Source: Acetobacter nitrogenifigens DSM 23921 = NBRC 105050 (GTDB lineage: Bacteria; Pseudomonadota; Alphaproteobacteria; Acetobacterales; Acetobacteraceae). Taken from it: 64,000 bases of DNA. A program made the translations under genes and the position numbers. Below the pieces are notes generated by a model, which saw nothing but the letters and a program-made list of their open reading frames with translations, ran no database searches and was not told the DNA's origin. Positions 18,521 to 29,382 of this stretch are shown piece by piece (the stretch's first letter is position 1; each line of letters opens with the position of its first letter). The stretch is from assembly GCF_000429165.1 (NCBI RefSeq), contig NZ_AUBI01000005.1, positions 186,001-250,000 of the forward strand, in the 5' to 3' direction.

Positions 18521-19117
18521 TCACGCCGCCTTCCGCGTCGCGCGCCATCCGCGCGCAGACGCGAGAAAATTCGCCAATATGTCGCGGCCATGTTCCGACG
18601 CGATGCTTTCGGGATGGAACTGCACGCCATGGATTGGCAGCACGCGATGGCGCAATCCCATGATGACGCCGTCGTCAGTCCACGCGGTTTTTTCAAGCGC
18701 GTCGGGGAACGTAGCCGGATCGACGGTCAGGCTGTGGTAGCGGGTCGCAAGGAAGGGGCTGGGCAGGCCTACGAACACATCGGCCCCGTCATGAAACACC
18801 TTGCTCACCTTGCCATGCACCGGGCTCGGAGCCCTGACGACGTCTCCGCCGAAGACCTGACCAATCGCCTGATGGCCCAGACACACGCCGAATATGGGAA
18901 TCACGCCCCCGGCCTGACGGATCAGGTCGCAGCAGACGCCCGCTTCGTTGGGGGTGCACGGACCGGGAGACAGCACGATCGCCTCCGGCGCCAGCGCAAT
19001 CGCCTGCTCGGCGGTTAGCGCGTCGTTGCGGCGGACGTCGCAGACTTCACCCAGTTCGCCCAGGTAATGGACGAGATTGAAGGTGAAGCTGTCGTAGTTG
19101 TCGATCAACAGGATCAT
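18521..19117 (-). CDS. trpG: Anthranilate synthase component II (glutamine amidotransferase)
   Basis: A 198-residue class I glutamine amidotransferase that supplies ammonia to TrpE; it could also serve 4-aminobenzoate synthesis. The [20 protein letters not shown] start is diagnostic. Nucleophile Cys79 is in [12 protein letters not shown], and His168/Glu170 are in FHPES. The ATG at 19117 is chosen to fit the family start; a GTG at 19174 extends the frame. A TTGACC sequence lies about 40 bases upstream. trpE is not beside it, so the synthase large subunit is encoded elsewhere. Confidence 0.93.
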   Translation of the reverse strand: MILLIDNYDSFTFNLVHYLGELGEVCDVRRNDALTAEQAIALAPEAIVLSPGPCTPNEAGVCCDLIRQAGGVIPIFGVCLGHQAIGQVFGGDVVRAPSPVHGKVSKVFHDGADVFVGLPSPFLATRYHSLTVDPATFPDALEKTAWTDDGVIMGLRHRVLPIHGVQFHPESIASEHGRDILANFLASARGWRATRKAA

Positions 19118-19239
19118 GCCTTTATGATGGCGATCCGTCGGCCTCCGGTCAAACCCCTCCCCAACGCAGCGCACGTCATGCCAGAGGTTGACAGAATCTG
19201 ATCAGGCGATCGCATTGATTGGGATCACCTGCTTCGGAA

Positions 19240-19866
19240 ATGAGTCCCCCCGCCGTGCCGACGAAACCTAAATCCACCAGTCACCGCCCCCGCGTGTACC
19301 TTGCAGGCGATCTCGTCTTCCGCCCCGCCCCGGAGAGCCTGTTCGCCACCCTGAAGGCGGTATGCGCGGCGCACGGCCTGGAAGGCGTGGCGCCACTGGA
19401 CGGACAGATCGACCTCAGCGGGCTACCTCCCGGACTGGAAACGACGCTGTCCATCGTCACAGCCGATCGCAATCTCATGGATTCATGTGATGCGGGGATA
19501 TTTTGCCTCGACCCGTTTCGCCGCGCCGCCGACATGGACCCCGGCACCGCCGTCGAGATCGGCTACATGGCGGCGCAGGACAAAGCGCTGGAAGGCTATA
19601 CCGTCGACGGCAGATCCTATCCCGATAAAGTACGGGACTACTGCGCCCGAGCATGGGGCGAAGGCCTGCGCCTGCGCCAGATCACGGGGGGCAGCGGGTC
19701 ATTAGAGGATGCTGACGGCCTGATCGTGCATTCGGAAGGGATGGTTCAGAACGGCATGACGGAAGGCTTCATTCGCCTCTCCGGCGGCTCCGTTCATGTC
19801 GCCACAACGCTTCCGGAAGCGTTGGCTCTTGCAGCTGCCGCCCTAGCGAAGCGCCTTGCAGGCTGA
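19240..19866 (+). CDS. Nucleoside 2-deoxyribosyltransferase-like protein
   Basis: A 208-residue soluble protein beginning with a Rossmann-like strand (PRVYLAGDLVF). The key motif MDPGTAVEIGYMAAQ, with Glu106, matches the nucleophile region of nucleoside 2-deoxyribosyltransferases, and DRNLMDSCDAGIFCLDPFR matches the preceding segment. The family exchanges bases on deoxyribonucleosides or hydrolyses nucleotides, with roles in salvage or pool cleaning. The ATG at 19240 is preferred over the TTG at 19219, although neither has a strong ribosome-binding site. It is divergent from trpG. Confidence 0.78.
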   Translation: MSPPAVPTKPKSTSHRPRVYLAGDLVFRPAPESLFATLKAVCAAHGLEGVAPLDGQIDLSGLPPGLETTLSIVTADRNLMDSCDAGIFCLDPFRRAADMDPGTAVEIGYMAAQDKALEGYTVDGRSYPDKVRDYCARAWGEGLRLRQITGGSGSLEDADGLIVHSEGMVQNGMTEGFIRLSGGSVHVATTLPEALALAAAALAKRLAG

Positions 19867-20001
19867 CCAAACGTCGATACGATCTTACAACAGATTATAG
19901 CCGGTATGTATAAACCGATTATCTGTCATTGAAAAATTTCATATAAATCCTGATGCTCCTGCGCCGTCGGCTGGCGGAGGATCAGCGCGGATTTTTAACA
20001 A

Positions 20002-20916
20002 ATGACCACCGCTCAGGACGACATCCCAAGAGGCCTGACGCTCTGCGCCCTTGGCTATCTGTGTTTTTCCATGCAGGACGCGACCGTGAAGTGGTTGGTC
20101 GCCACATACTCGGTGCCGGAAATCCTGCTCTTTCGAAGCTTCGTCGTCGTGGCGATCGCCTGCATCATCGGACGACGGCAAGGCCTAGCGCTGCTCAAGC
20201 CCCGCAACCCGAGCGCCATCCTCGCCCGCGCATCGCTTATGCTGATGGCGTGGTTCTCATACTACTCGGCAGCACGATCGCTTGGACTCGCAGAACTGAC
20301 GACGATCTACTTCGCCGCGCCAGTCATCACGGTCGCGCTGTCGGTCTTTGTGCTACGCGAGCATGTCAATGCAGAGCGATGGGCGGCCGTGCTCGTCGGC
20401 TTCGCTGGCGTTCTGACGGCCGCAGCGCCGCATGGCGACATCTCCGGCCTGAAGCCAGCGCTGGCTGCGTTTTTCGCAGCGATCTGCTGGGGCATGAGTT
20501 CGATTTTGATCCGCGTCATCAGCCGCTCTGATTCGACGGCAAGCCAGATCGCCCTTACGAACGGCTTCTTCGCAGTCACATGCGCACTTGCACTGCCATG
20601 GATGTGGCGGACGCCGGACCTTGCGGCTCTCGCCATGATGCTGGGCCTTGGCGTTGCTAGCGGCTTCGGCCAATTCCTTCTCTACGAAGGCTTCCGCTAC
20701 GCGCCCGCGTCCGTGGCCGCCCCTATGGAATATACGGGACTGATCTGGGCGTTCATCTACGAGTATCTGATCTGGAACGACGTTCCTCACGCCAACGTAT
20801 TTGGCGGCGCACTGTTGATCGTCGGCGCGAGCCTGACGCTGGTATGGTCAGAGCGCCAGCGCAAGCGCGGCTTTCGCGGCGCGACGGTATCCAGTCCTGA
20901 CACTGCGCCTCAATGA
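20002..20916 (+). CDS. EamA/DMT-family membrane transporter
   Basis: A 304-residue inner-membrane protein with ten hydrophobic segments arranged as two EamA repeats (about 10-140 and 150-285). The first begins LTLCALGYLCFSMQDATVKWL, and the repeat ends show the family pattern of helix-Glu-helix (FVLREHVNAERWAAVLVGFAGVL). Members export or import amino acids and other metabolites. The substrate cannot be deduced. It is monocistronic: its TGA lies inside an intrinsic terminator. Confidence 0.85.
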   Translation: MTTAQDDIPRGLTLCALGYLCFSMQDATVKWLVATYSVPEILLFRSFVVVAIACIIGRRQGLALLKPRNPSAILARASLMLMAWFSYYSAARSLGLAELTTIYFAAPVITVALSVFVLREHVNAERWAAVLVGFAGVLTAAAPHGDISGLKPALAAFFAAICWGMSSILIRVISRSDSTASQIALTNGFFAVTCALALPWMWRTPDLAALAMMLGLGVASGFGQFLLYEGFRYAPASVAAPMEYTGLIWAFIYEYLIWNDVPHANVFGGALLIVGASLTLVWSERQRKRGFRGATVSSPDTAPQ

Positions 20917-20925
20917 GGCGTTTTT
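20906..20925 (+). terminator. Intrinsic terminator overlapping the EamA gene stop codon
   Basis: A perfect 6-bp GC-rich stem (20906-20911 with 20915-20920), AAT loop, then five T residues at 20921-20925. The stop codon 20914-20916 is at the loop and 3' arm, so the terminator forms within the end of the gene. Confidence 0.8.
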
Positions 20926-21769
20926 CGTTTCATCAGACACGGGCCTGGGGGCGGCGCACGGTCAACCATTGGCGGCAAATCGACGCAACCGCGTCAATGA
21001 CCGTTGCCCTCTGCCTAAATTATTTTTCCACGCAAATTAAAGCTGAACTGACAAACGCCTTAGAGCGAAGCATAATGCCGCACGGAATCAGCACCACATC
21101 CATAATGAAAATCAACCTGTGCTATACTAGGAATGTACCGACACTCTCGCACTCTTTCATTCAGTCAGTGCAACCATCATCCAGCATAGCCATCAAAATT
21201 TCCAGTTACGGGAAACGCGGAGTGATAAGGCGAAAAGCAGCCTTTAACTTTCTCAATCGCACATCGTAGTGTTCGCTGAATACGATCATTCGCCTGACGA
21301 ATTACGTCAACGCTCTATAAACGCCCACACACTTGAATGTTTGACGGAATTTTATAAGAAATCGCTGAAAGAAATATAAAACTTAAAAACAACCAACTAC
21401 CGCGCCTACATTGACGCCCAAGCCAAACCACGCGCTTAAGCGCGTCACAGCTTTCAGAACGCCAGAGATTATTTCTCACTATATTTCGAAAAATTCACGC
21501 TACGCCAACATCTTCCGTCAGGGAGACATAGCGAACCAGCACGCACTCCTCTATCAGGAGCGGAGTGAAGCCCCGCCCCTGCAAGCCATGACGGGCGCGT
21601 CAAGATCCCCCGTAACAGGAAATGCTGTGAAGGCACACAAACTATCTCATCATCCCGAGGGGGATTGTTGAATGCGCCCACTCCAGCGCCACACGTCAAA
21701 CGATCCGGATCGACGAAGTAGCACAACCTGGCAACAATCGCGTCTGCCGCAGCCCCTCCGGGCTGGACC
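20926..21769. other. Gene-poor stretch of about 840 bases
   Basis: Between the EamA terminator and the rsmB stop I see no convincing gene on either strand. Short open frames (for example plus 20913-21269 and minus 21469-21825) lack ribosome-binding sites and protein-like composition. The centre is AT-rich. A 16-base perfect palindrome at 21430-21445 is the only notable element. It may hold a decayed gene or an undetected small RNA. Confidence 0.45.
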
Positions 21770-23080
21770 TCACTCCTGAACAGCCGTGGCGGGCGCGCGC
21801 TCCAGAACGGCGGCAAAAAACCCATCAGTGCCGTTCATGCCCGGCGACAGGGACAGGATAGGCGACCCCGCCAATACGTCCGGCACATCACGCGCATCGG
21901 GAGAGATGAGACGGAACGCCGGATTGCGTGCGAGAAATGCATCGATCTGGTCCTGGTTTTCAGCATCCAGAACCGAACATGTGGCGTAAACCATACGCCC
22001 GCCCGGTTTCACCAGAGCCGCAGCGCGATCAAGAATCTCGCGCTGTTTCACAGTCAACTCGGTAAGGTCCGCCTCTTCCAGCCTTACGCGAGCATCCGGG
22101 TTGCGCCGCCACGTCCCCGTCCCGGTGCATGGCGCGTCCACCAGCACGCGGTCGAAACTCGCAGCCCGACGTTTCGCCCACTTGTCGCCCGGGACAAGCA
22201 GATGTCTCTCGACATTATGCACGCCGGCGCGACGCAGGCGACGCACCGCCCCCTCCAGCCGTGGCTCGGAAACGTCGCACGCCACGATGTGCCCCTTGTT
22301 CGCCATCGTCATGGCGATGGCCAGCGTCTTACCGCCCGCGCCCGCGCAATAGTCGAGCACCCGCATGTCCGGCCCGGCTCCGAGCATCGCCACGACAAGC
22401 TGACTGCCTTCGTCCTGAATTTCGACAAGCCCATCCTTGAAGGCGGCGCTGCTCGTTACCGGCAGACGGCCCGGCAAGCGAAGGCCCCACCGAGACAGTT
22501 CGGTCGGGTCAGCATGCAGCCCGTCTCGCGCCAGCGCCTTGCGCGCGGCCTCCCGGTCGCCCCGTAACGTATTGACGCGGAGGTCGAGCGTCGCCTCCCG
22601 CGCCATCGCAGCAAGCTCCGCCTCAAGCGTATCGCCGAACCGCTGCTCCAGATGCGGCAGCAGCCAGTCCGGAATTTCAAGCCTTACAGCGCGCGGCGCA
22701 TTCTCAAGCGGCGCGGCGGCGGGCTGCGTCAGCTTGTCCAGCGCGTGGCGTTCGTCCGCGCTCAAGGCGCCGGGCGCGAACCGTCCCTCGACGAAGCCCT
22801 GGGACAACGCGCCAAGGCTGTCCCCCTGTTCCATCCGCCGGACGGCGACACGCAGACGCGGCGTCGCAGCAGCCCCAACCTGTTCAAGGCGCCAGGCGAC
22901 GCGCCGCCAATGCCGCAGCACGTCCCACACGATCACGGAAATGGCACGCCTGTCTCCCCCGCCGATAAAGCGACGCTCGCGAAAGAACGCGTTGGCGACG
23001 GCGTCCGCCGGACGGCGCGGCGTGGCGTCCATGGCGGTCAAAAGATCAATGGCGGCGGCGAGCCGGGCGGAGGGAGTCAT
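21770..23080 (-). CDS. rsmB: 16S rRNA (cytosine-5) methyltransferase, RsmB family
   Basis: A 436-residue protein. The N-terminal helical NusB-like domain (1-130) is followed by an S-adenosylmethionine-dependent methyltransferase domain: DYCAGAGGKTLAIAMTM (cofactor loop), VDAPCTGTGTWRRNPD with one catalytic Cys and YATCSVLDAENQDQI with the other. The two-cysteine mechanism is that of m5C RNA methyltransferases. E. coli RsmB modifies C967 of 16S rRNA; the same site is likely but not shown here. It lies 122 bases after guaB on the same strand. Confidence 0.87.
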   Translation of the reverse strand: MTPSARLAAAIDLLTAMDATPRRPADAVANAFFRERRFIGGGDRRAISVIVWDVLRHWRRVAWRLEQVGAAATPRLRVAVRRMEQGDSLGALSQGFVEGRFAPGALSADERHALDKLTQPAAAPLENAPRAVRLEIPDWLLPHLEQRFGDTLEAELAAMAREATLDLRVNTLRGDREAARKALARDGLHADPTELSRWGLRLPGRLPVTSSAAFKDGLVEIQDEGSQLVVAMLGAGPDMRVLDYCAGAGGKTLAIAMTMANKGHIVACDVSEPRLEGAVRRLRRAGVHNVERHLLVPGDKWAKRRAASFDRVLVDAPCTGTGTWRRNPDARVRLEEADLTELTVKQREILDRAAALVKPGGRMVYATCSVLDAENQDQIDAFLARNPAFRLISPDARDVPDVLAGSPILSLSPGMNGTDGFFAAVLERAPATAVQE

Positions 23081-23202
23081 GAATATCCTGCAACAGAAAC
23101 TGGCGCCGACGCCACAAACGTCAGAAACGCGGCCAACGCGCGTCCCGCAAAACCCGGTTTGTCCGCGCGCGCCCTACAAGACGCCGCGCGCGGACGCGGA
23201 AA

Positions 23203-24819
<1,617 letters not shown>

Positions 24820-24960
24820 TCAAGGGCAGGCCGCTTTTACGGCTCGCCTCGGGTCCCCGACCGTTGGCGCACCCTCATAAGAGCAAGCGGGACGCCTGAC
24901 AAGCAGAACCATGCGGATGACTGCGTAGCAGAGCCAGAAATGTAGAAGTCGGAGCCGGAA

Positions 24961-24993
24961 CAAATAACAAACCGCAAGCAAAGCCACTTGCGG
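24961..24993 (-). terminator. Terminator after the glycosyltransferase gene
   Basis: A perfect 7-bp stem (24972-24978 with 24987-24993) is followed on the minus strand by a U-rich stretch (TTTGTTATTTG). It lies 37 bases past the glycosyltransferase stop. The remainder of the 24700-25029 gap shows nothing else that I can support apart from the expected guaB promoter. Confidence 0.65.
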
Positions 24994-25029
24994 CGCGCCC
25001 CTCGGCGCTGAACTTCACCGACGTCGTTT

Positions 25030-26124
25030 TTACCGACCGAGCAACTGCCGCGACAGCTCGACATGGCGGTCGGCGTAGACCTGCGAATTCACGACCGTCT
25101 TCATCCGCGCCTGCGCATTAGCCACCATGCGCACTCGCAAACCGGGGTCGGCCGCGATCTCGTTGATCGCAAGAGTGAGTTCATGCGCGTCGCCTGGCTG
25201 CACATAACGAACTGCGGTCTCGTCGAAATATTCGCGCAGGCCGCCAACATCCGTCGCAATGACCGGGAGACCCATCAACGTCGCCTCCTGAACCACCGTA
25301 CAACCGGAAGCGTGCAGGTTCGGCAGCAGCGGCACGACGACAATGTCCGCCCACTCGTATTGGGCCCACAATTCGTCGTTGTTCTGCACAGTCACGACCG
25401 ACGCGCCCGCTGTGCCGGCGACCGCGTCAGTCGCCGTCTTCGCCCGCGACACGATCCTGACCTCACCCGGGATTCGGCGTCCGGCCGCAACGAGCGTTTT
25501 CCAATCCCGGTGCTCATCGTTGCCGAGAGACAGGATGCGCACGTCACGCGCAACCTCCCTGAACGGGTGCGAGCGCACCGTGTCGGCGTTGATGCCGAAG
25601 AGAACCACCTCCGTGCGGCGGGTCGGAAACATCCGGGCCGCCACGGAACGGTTGTCCGGAGAATGGAAAGTCAACAGGTCCGCCCTGTTAAGCAGAAACC
25701 GATACAGAGCTTTCTGAAGGCTATTGCGCTGCGGCCACCGATCCACGAGCCACACCGACTGGGCGAGCAGACGCGGCTTGTGTCCACGCGACAGCAGCAA
25801 AACCATCGCCGTGGCGAGACTCTGGGCCTCCGTATGCGTCCAGACGATATCCGCCTTGCGTATCCCGTGACGATTGCGCCAGGCGTGCACGAAATCGAAT
25901 CCGAGAAGCAGCCGCGCTACATATCGGACTGCCTTGGACGGCAACGTTTCGACCAGATCCTCTGATTGTTCGATGACGACGTCCGGCCCGGCCGCGCGGT
26001 AATATCCATAGGCGTATTTTTCGTTGACGCCGATGACCTTGCCCCGGGTCCAGAGGTCATGCCAAACCCGCGCGCCATAACCGTAACTCAGTTGGACAAA
26101 AACCTGCATCGCGCTCTCGATCAT
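25030..26124 (-). CDS. Glycosyltransferase, GT4-like (GT-B fold)
   Basis: A 364-residue cytosolic or membrane-associated glycosyltransferase. The N-terminus reads MQVFVQLSYGYGARVW from residue 6. The C-terminal half has the family 1/4 pattern: VRILSLGNDEHRDWKTLVAAGR, then the ExxLxGxPVIATDVGGLREYF nucleotide-sugar segment (QEATLMGLPVIATDVGG). This suggests transfer of a sugar to an exopolysaccharide or lipid acceptor. No neighbouring polysaccharide genes give the acceptor. Starts at 26184, 26124 and 26109 are possible; 26109 gives the cleanest N-terminus. Confidence 0.8.
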   Translation of the reverse strand: MIESAMQVFVQLSYGYGARVWHDLWTRGKVIGVNEKYAYGYYRAAGPDVVIEQSEDLVETLPSKAVRYVARLLLGFDFVHAWRNRHGIRKADIVWTHTEAQSLATAMVLLLSRGHKPRLLAQSVWLVDRWPQRNSLQKALYRFLLNRADLLTFHSPDNRSVAARMFPTRRTEVVLFGINADTVRSHPFREVARDVRILSLGNDEHRDWKTLVAAGRRIPGEVRIVSRAKTATDAVAGTAGASVVTVQNNDELWAQYEWADIVVVPLLPNLHASGCTVVQEATLMGLPVIATDVGGLREYFDETAVRYVQPGDAHELTLAINEIAADPGLRVRMVANAQARMKTVVNSQVYADRHVELSRQLLGR

Positions 26125-26260
26125 CTGCCACGCGCCACGCCGGCCGCGCCGTAAGGTCGCACATAGGTAATGTCGAAAGGTCAAAAAAAATCAATAGCGC
26201 CAATAATTGGACTTGCGTTCGATCGCCTCCGGATTTTCCGCGAGATTAAAACCTCGCGCT

Positions 26261-26896
26261 ATGTCACATTACCGATCATCGACCCCGAACGACGACGATA
26301 AAACAAAAGCAGCGACAAAAACGACAACCCAGGGCGCGAGCCCGGAACGGGGCGGAGATTTCAGAGTGACGAAGCTCTTTCACGATCGGAACCGCAGCAA
26401 CGAACCGACGCTGCCGCCTGACCGACCCGACGCCCTGATCGGCGTCGTTCTCGCATCCGCGCTCGACACCGCAGCCGATGCAAATCCGGCGCGTCAACGC
26501 GACCGTGAACAGGCGATCGTGGACCTCTGCCAGACCGCACATTTCCGGCCCGTAGGACTTACCGGACCGTTCATTCTGCACCTTTCCGTCAGCGGCCATC
26601 AGGGACTGGTCTTCGACGTCCGCAGCGAGGAAGACGAACCCCTCCACGCGCAGCTTATATCCCTGACGCCGTTCGGTCGGCTTCTCAAGGATTACGCGCT
26701 GATGATCGACAGCTTCGAAGCCGCCATGGAAGAGGGCAATCGCAGCAAGGTGCAGGCGATCGACATGGGCAGACGCGGCATTCATGACGAGGCGGCCGAT
26801 CTTCTGATGGAGCGCCTCGACGGGAAAATCGCCATGGACCGCCCCACCGCCCGACGGCTTTTCACGCTGATCTGCCTGTTGACCCAGCGCGGCTGA
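26261..26896 (+). CDS. UPF0262 family protein
   Basis: A 211-residue soluble protein. From about residue 55 it matches the UPF0262 family of alphaproteobacteria: LIGVVLASALDT, then ANPARQRDREQAIVDLCQ, HLSVSGHQGLVFDVRSEE and the C-terminal GIHDEAADLLMERLDGKIAMD and ARRLFTLICLL. The family is usually about 160 residues; the extra N-terminal 50 residues are polar and Thr/Lys-rich. Function is unknown. In other alphaproteobacteria it often sits near histidine-biosynthesis genes, which are not seen here. The ATG at 26261 is chosen over a TTG at 26207. Confidence 0.85.
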   Translation: MSHYRSSTPNDDDKTKAATKTTTQGASPERGGDFRVTKLFHDRNRSNEPTLPPDRPDALIGVVLASALDTAADANPARQRDREQAIVDLCQTAHFRPVGLTGPFILHLSVSGHQGLVFDVRSEEDEPLHAQLISLTPFGRLLKDYALMIDSFEAAMEEGNRSKVQAIDMGRRGIHDEAADLLMERLDGKIAMDRPTARRLFTLICLLTQRG

Positions 26897-27142
26897 TTTC
26901 CACGTTCAGTCCGGAACGGTCGGAACACCGCCGCAGCGGTTCCTCGACCTGATGGCCGCGCCGACCGGGCTGGATCGGGTTGCGCCAATTCGCTAGAGCA
27001 TCGTCCGACCGGACGGAAACGTCTGACAAGACAAAGATATTCGCCAAGACAGCAGTTTACGGCGTGATCTGTGCGACTGGACGAAACTCTGACGCCGCTT
27101 AGCCGGTTGCGTTGGCCAGACCTGAACCCGGCGGAGAACTTT

Positions 27143-28669
27143 ATGACTGTGCAACGGCCTGACGGGCCTCCTGCGCCGGACAAACGGGAAATCCCGTATA
27201 ACGAGGCGCTCCTCGGCGACACCGAGACCGAAACGCCATCGTCCGGGGCGGACGCCGAAGACGACGCGTGGTTCCCCCTTGTCCTGCGCCTCGGCGGCGG
27301 CGCCCGCGCCCTTGTGGTCGGCGGCGGCGCCATAGGCGCGAACAAGACAGCGCTGCTCGTCGCCGCCCGCGCGCATGTCGTCGTTCTGGCGCCTGAACTC
27401 TGCCCGGAACTCGCGCGACTGCATCGCGACGGACGCATTGAGCACGTCGCGCAAGCGGTCAGCGAAACCCTGCTGGAATCTCTGCTTCCCGGCTCCCGCG
27501 TCGTCTTCGCCGCCACCGATGATCGCAGTGTCAACCGTATGGTCGCCCGGATCGCCAGCACGGCGAATATCCCTGTCTGCGCAGTGGACGACCCGGAGGC
27601 GTCAACCTTCATCACGCCCGCCATCGTACGGCGGGGGCCAGTGCAGGTCGCGATCTCCACCTCCGGCGCAGCGCCGGTTCTTGCGCGCCGTCTGCGCGAA
27701 AAGATCGAGGCGATGTTGCCCGGCCGCCTCGACGCGCTCGCGCGATTCATGCGCGCCCGCCGCCCCGCGATGAACGCCCTCCATCCCGCAGCGGATACGC
27801 GGCGACGCGTGTGGGAGGCGTTTCTCGACGGGCCGGGAGCCGAGCAGGCGCTCGCCGGACAGGAAGACCTTGCCACGCAAACGCTGGAGCGGCTGGCTCG
27901 TGGCCAGGGCGAGCGGATGGGCGAAGTCTGGCTTGTCGGCGCCGGGCCGGGGGACCCGGACATGCTCACCCTCGGCGCCCTTCGGCTGATGCAGAACGCA
28001 GACAGCGTGCTCTACGATCGCCTGCTTCCGCCCGAAATCCTTGAACGCGTGCGACGCGACGCCGAGCGAATCTTCGTCGGCAAGGCGCGCAGCGACCATG
28101 TGCTGCCGCAGGACCAGATCAACGAGGAACTGGTGCGGCGCGCCCGCACCGGAGAGCGCGTCCTTCGCCTGAAAGGCGGCGACCCGTTCATCTTCGGACG
28201 CGGGGGGGAGGAAGTTGAGGCGCTGATGGCGGCTGGCGTCCCGTTCAGGATCCTGCCCGGCGTGTCGGCTGCGAACGGATGCGCTGCGACCGCTGGCATT
28301 CCCCTCACCCATCGCGATTGCGCACAGTCCTGCCTGTTTCTGACGGGACACGCCCGCGCCGACGGCGAACTGGATCTGCCATGGGACACAATAGCCCGGC
28401 ATGGACAGACAGTCGTGATCTACATGGGCCTCGGCGGCCTCGCCTCCCTGTCCACGCAGTTGCAGACGCACGGCCTGCCGGCAAGCTGGCCCGCCGCGCT
28501 GGTGGAGAACGGCACGCGTCCAGAACAGCGCGTGATCGTCGGCGACCTCGCCACCCTTCCCGCAAAAGCTATCTCTGAAAATGTGAAGAGCCCGGCGCTG
28601 ATCATCGTCGGTGAGGTCGTACGCCACCGCGTCGTGTCGCCGCATGGCGAGGGCGATCGCACATCCTGA
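27143..28669 (+). CDS. cysG: Siroheme synthase (trifunctional CysG)
   Basis: A 508-residue fusion. The N-terminal half is a precorrin-2 dehydrogenase/ferrochelatase (LVVGGGAIGANKTALL near residue 55, then STSGAAPVLARRLREKIE). The C-terminal half is uroporphyrinogen III C-methyltransferase (VWLVGAGPGDPDMLTLGAL, YDRLLPPEIL, LKGGDPFIFGRGGEE, LPGVSAANGCAATAGIPLTHR). It makes siroheme from uroporphyrinogen III for sulfite or nitrite reductase. The ATG at 27143 is preferred, with GGCGGAG 6 bases upstream; a GTG at 27071 extends the frame. No sulfur-assimilation gene lies next to it. Confidence 0.93.
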   Translation: MTVQRPDGPPAPDKREIPYNEALLGDTETETPSSGADAEDDAWFPLVLRLGGGARALVVGGGAIGANKTALLVAARAHVVVLAPELCPELARLHRDGRIEHVAQAVSETLLESLLPGSRVVFAATDDRSVNRMVARIASTANIPVCAVDDPEASTFITPAIVRRGPVQVAISTSGAAPVLARRLREKIEAMLPGRLDALARFMRARRPAMNALHPAADTRRRVWEAFLDGPGAEQALAGQEDLATQTLERLARGQGERMGEVWLVGAGPGDPDMLTLGALRLMQNADSVLYDRLLPPEILERVRRDAERIFVGKARSDHVLPQDQINEELVRRARTGERVLRLKGGDPFIFGRGGEEVEALMAAGVPFRILPGVSAANGCAATAGIPLTHRDCAQSCLFLTGHARADGELDLPWDTIARHGQTVVIYMGLGGLASLSTQLQTHGLPASWPAALVENGTRPEQRVIVGDLATLPAKAISENVKSPALIIVGEVVRHRVVSPHGEGDRTS

Positions 28670-28791
28670 AACCAGCAGCGAACGCTAACGAGGAGCCGCC
28701 GCGCCCCCTTAATCTTTTCAAGGCTGTTGGCTAGAGTACGGCGGCCGCTCCAATGGAGCGGAGTCAGCACCGGAGCACGATTATTTCCGAC

Positions 28792-29382
28792 ATGTTTTCC
28801 CTCGCCGCCGTCACCGCTCTCGCTCAGGTGGTGATGATCGACGTCACGCTCGCTGGCGATAACGCCATCGTCGTCGGCCTCGCCGTTCGTCGCCTCGCCG
28901 CCGAACAACGACGTGTCGCGGTCATCGTCGGCGTCGCGGCGGCGGCCGTCATTCGACTGGGCCTTGCCCTCATCGCCACGCAGATGCTTGCGATCATCGG
29001 CCTGCGTCTGGCCGGAGGATTGCTGCTGCTCTGGGTCTGCTGGCGTATGTATCGCGAATTGCGCGGCCCGGATCATCATACTGACGACGCGGCTCCGGCG
29101 CCCGGCGCTCTACGATCGGCAATCTTCCGAATTATCGTCGCCGACCTGTCCATGAGCCTCGACAACGTGCTCGCGGTCGCAGGCGCCGCAGCGGAACATA
29201 CGTGGGTGCTCGTCACCGGCCTCGCTTTTTCGGTCCTGCTGATGGCCGTCGCGGCGTCCCTGATAGCACGCCTGCTTGAACGTTTTCGCTGGATCGCGTG
29301 GCTGGGACTGCTGGTCGTGCTCGGCGTGGCCATCGAACTAATTATCCGTGGCGGTAACGACGTGTGGGGCGTGGTGCATTGA
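28792..29382 (+). CDS. TerC/Alx-type integral membrane protein (YjbE-like)
   Basis: A 196-residue membrane protein with about seven hydrophobic segments. It carries the paired acidic motifs of the TerC family: VVMIDVTLAGDNAIVVGLA near residue 17 and VADLSMSLDNVLAVAGAA near residue 115, whose Asp residues are thought to bind metal. TerC-family proteins include manganese exporters and tellurite-resistance proteins. The start at 28792 matches family beginnings. An upstream ATG at 28753 lies in the loop of a perfect 7-bp hairpin (28745-28751/28755-28761), a possible leader element. Its TGA overlaps the next start. Confidence 0.83.
   Translation: MFSLAAVTALAQVVMIDVTLAGDNAIVVGLAVRRLAAEQRRVAVIVGVAAAAVIRLGLALIATQMLAIIGLRLAGGLLLLWVCWRMYRELRGPDHHTDDAAPAPGALRSAIFRIIVADLSMSLDNVLAVAGAAAEHTWVLVTGLAFSVLLMAVAASLIARLLERFRWIAWLGLLVVLGVAIELIIRGGNDVWGVVH

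Noticed and set aside
20913-21269. 118-codon plus-strand open frame in the empty interval
   Set aside because: It starts inside the EamA terminator and has no protein-like features.
21430-21445. 16-base perfect palindrome ACGCGCTTAAGCGCGT
   Set aside because: About one such palindrome is expected by chance in 64 kb, and no promoter or gene is beside it.
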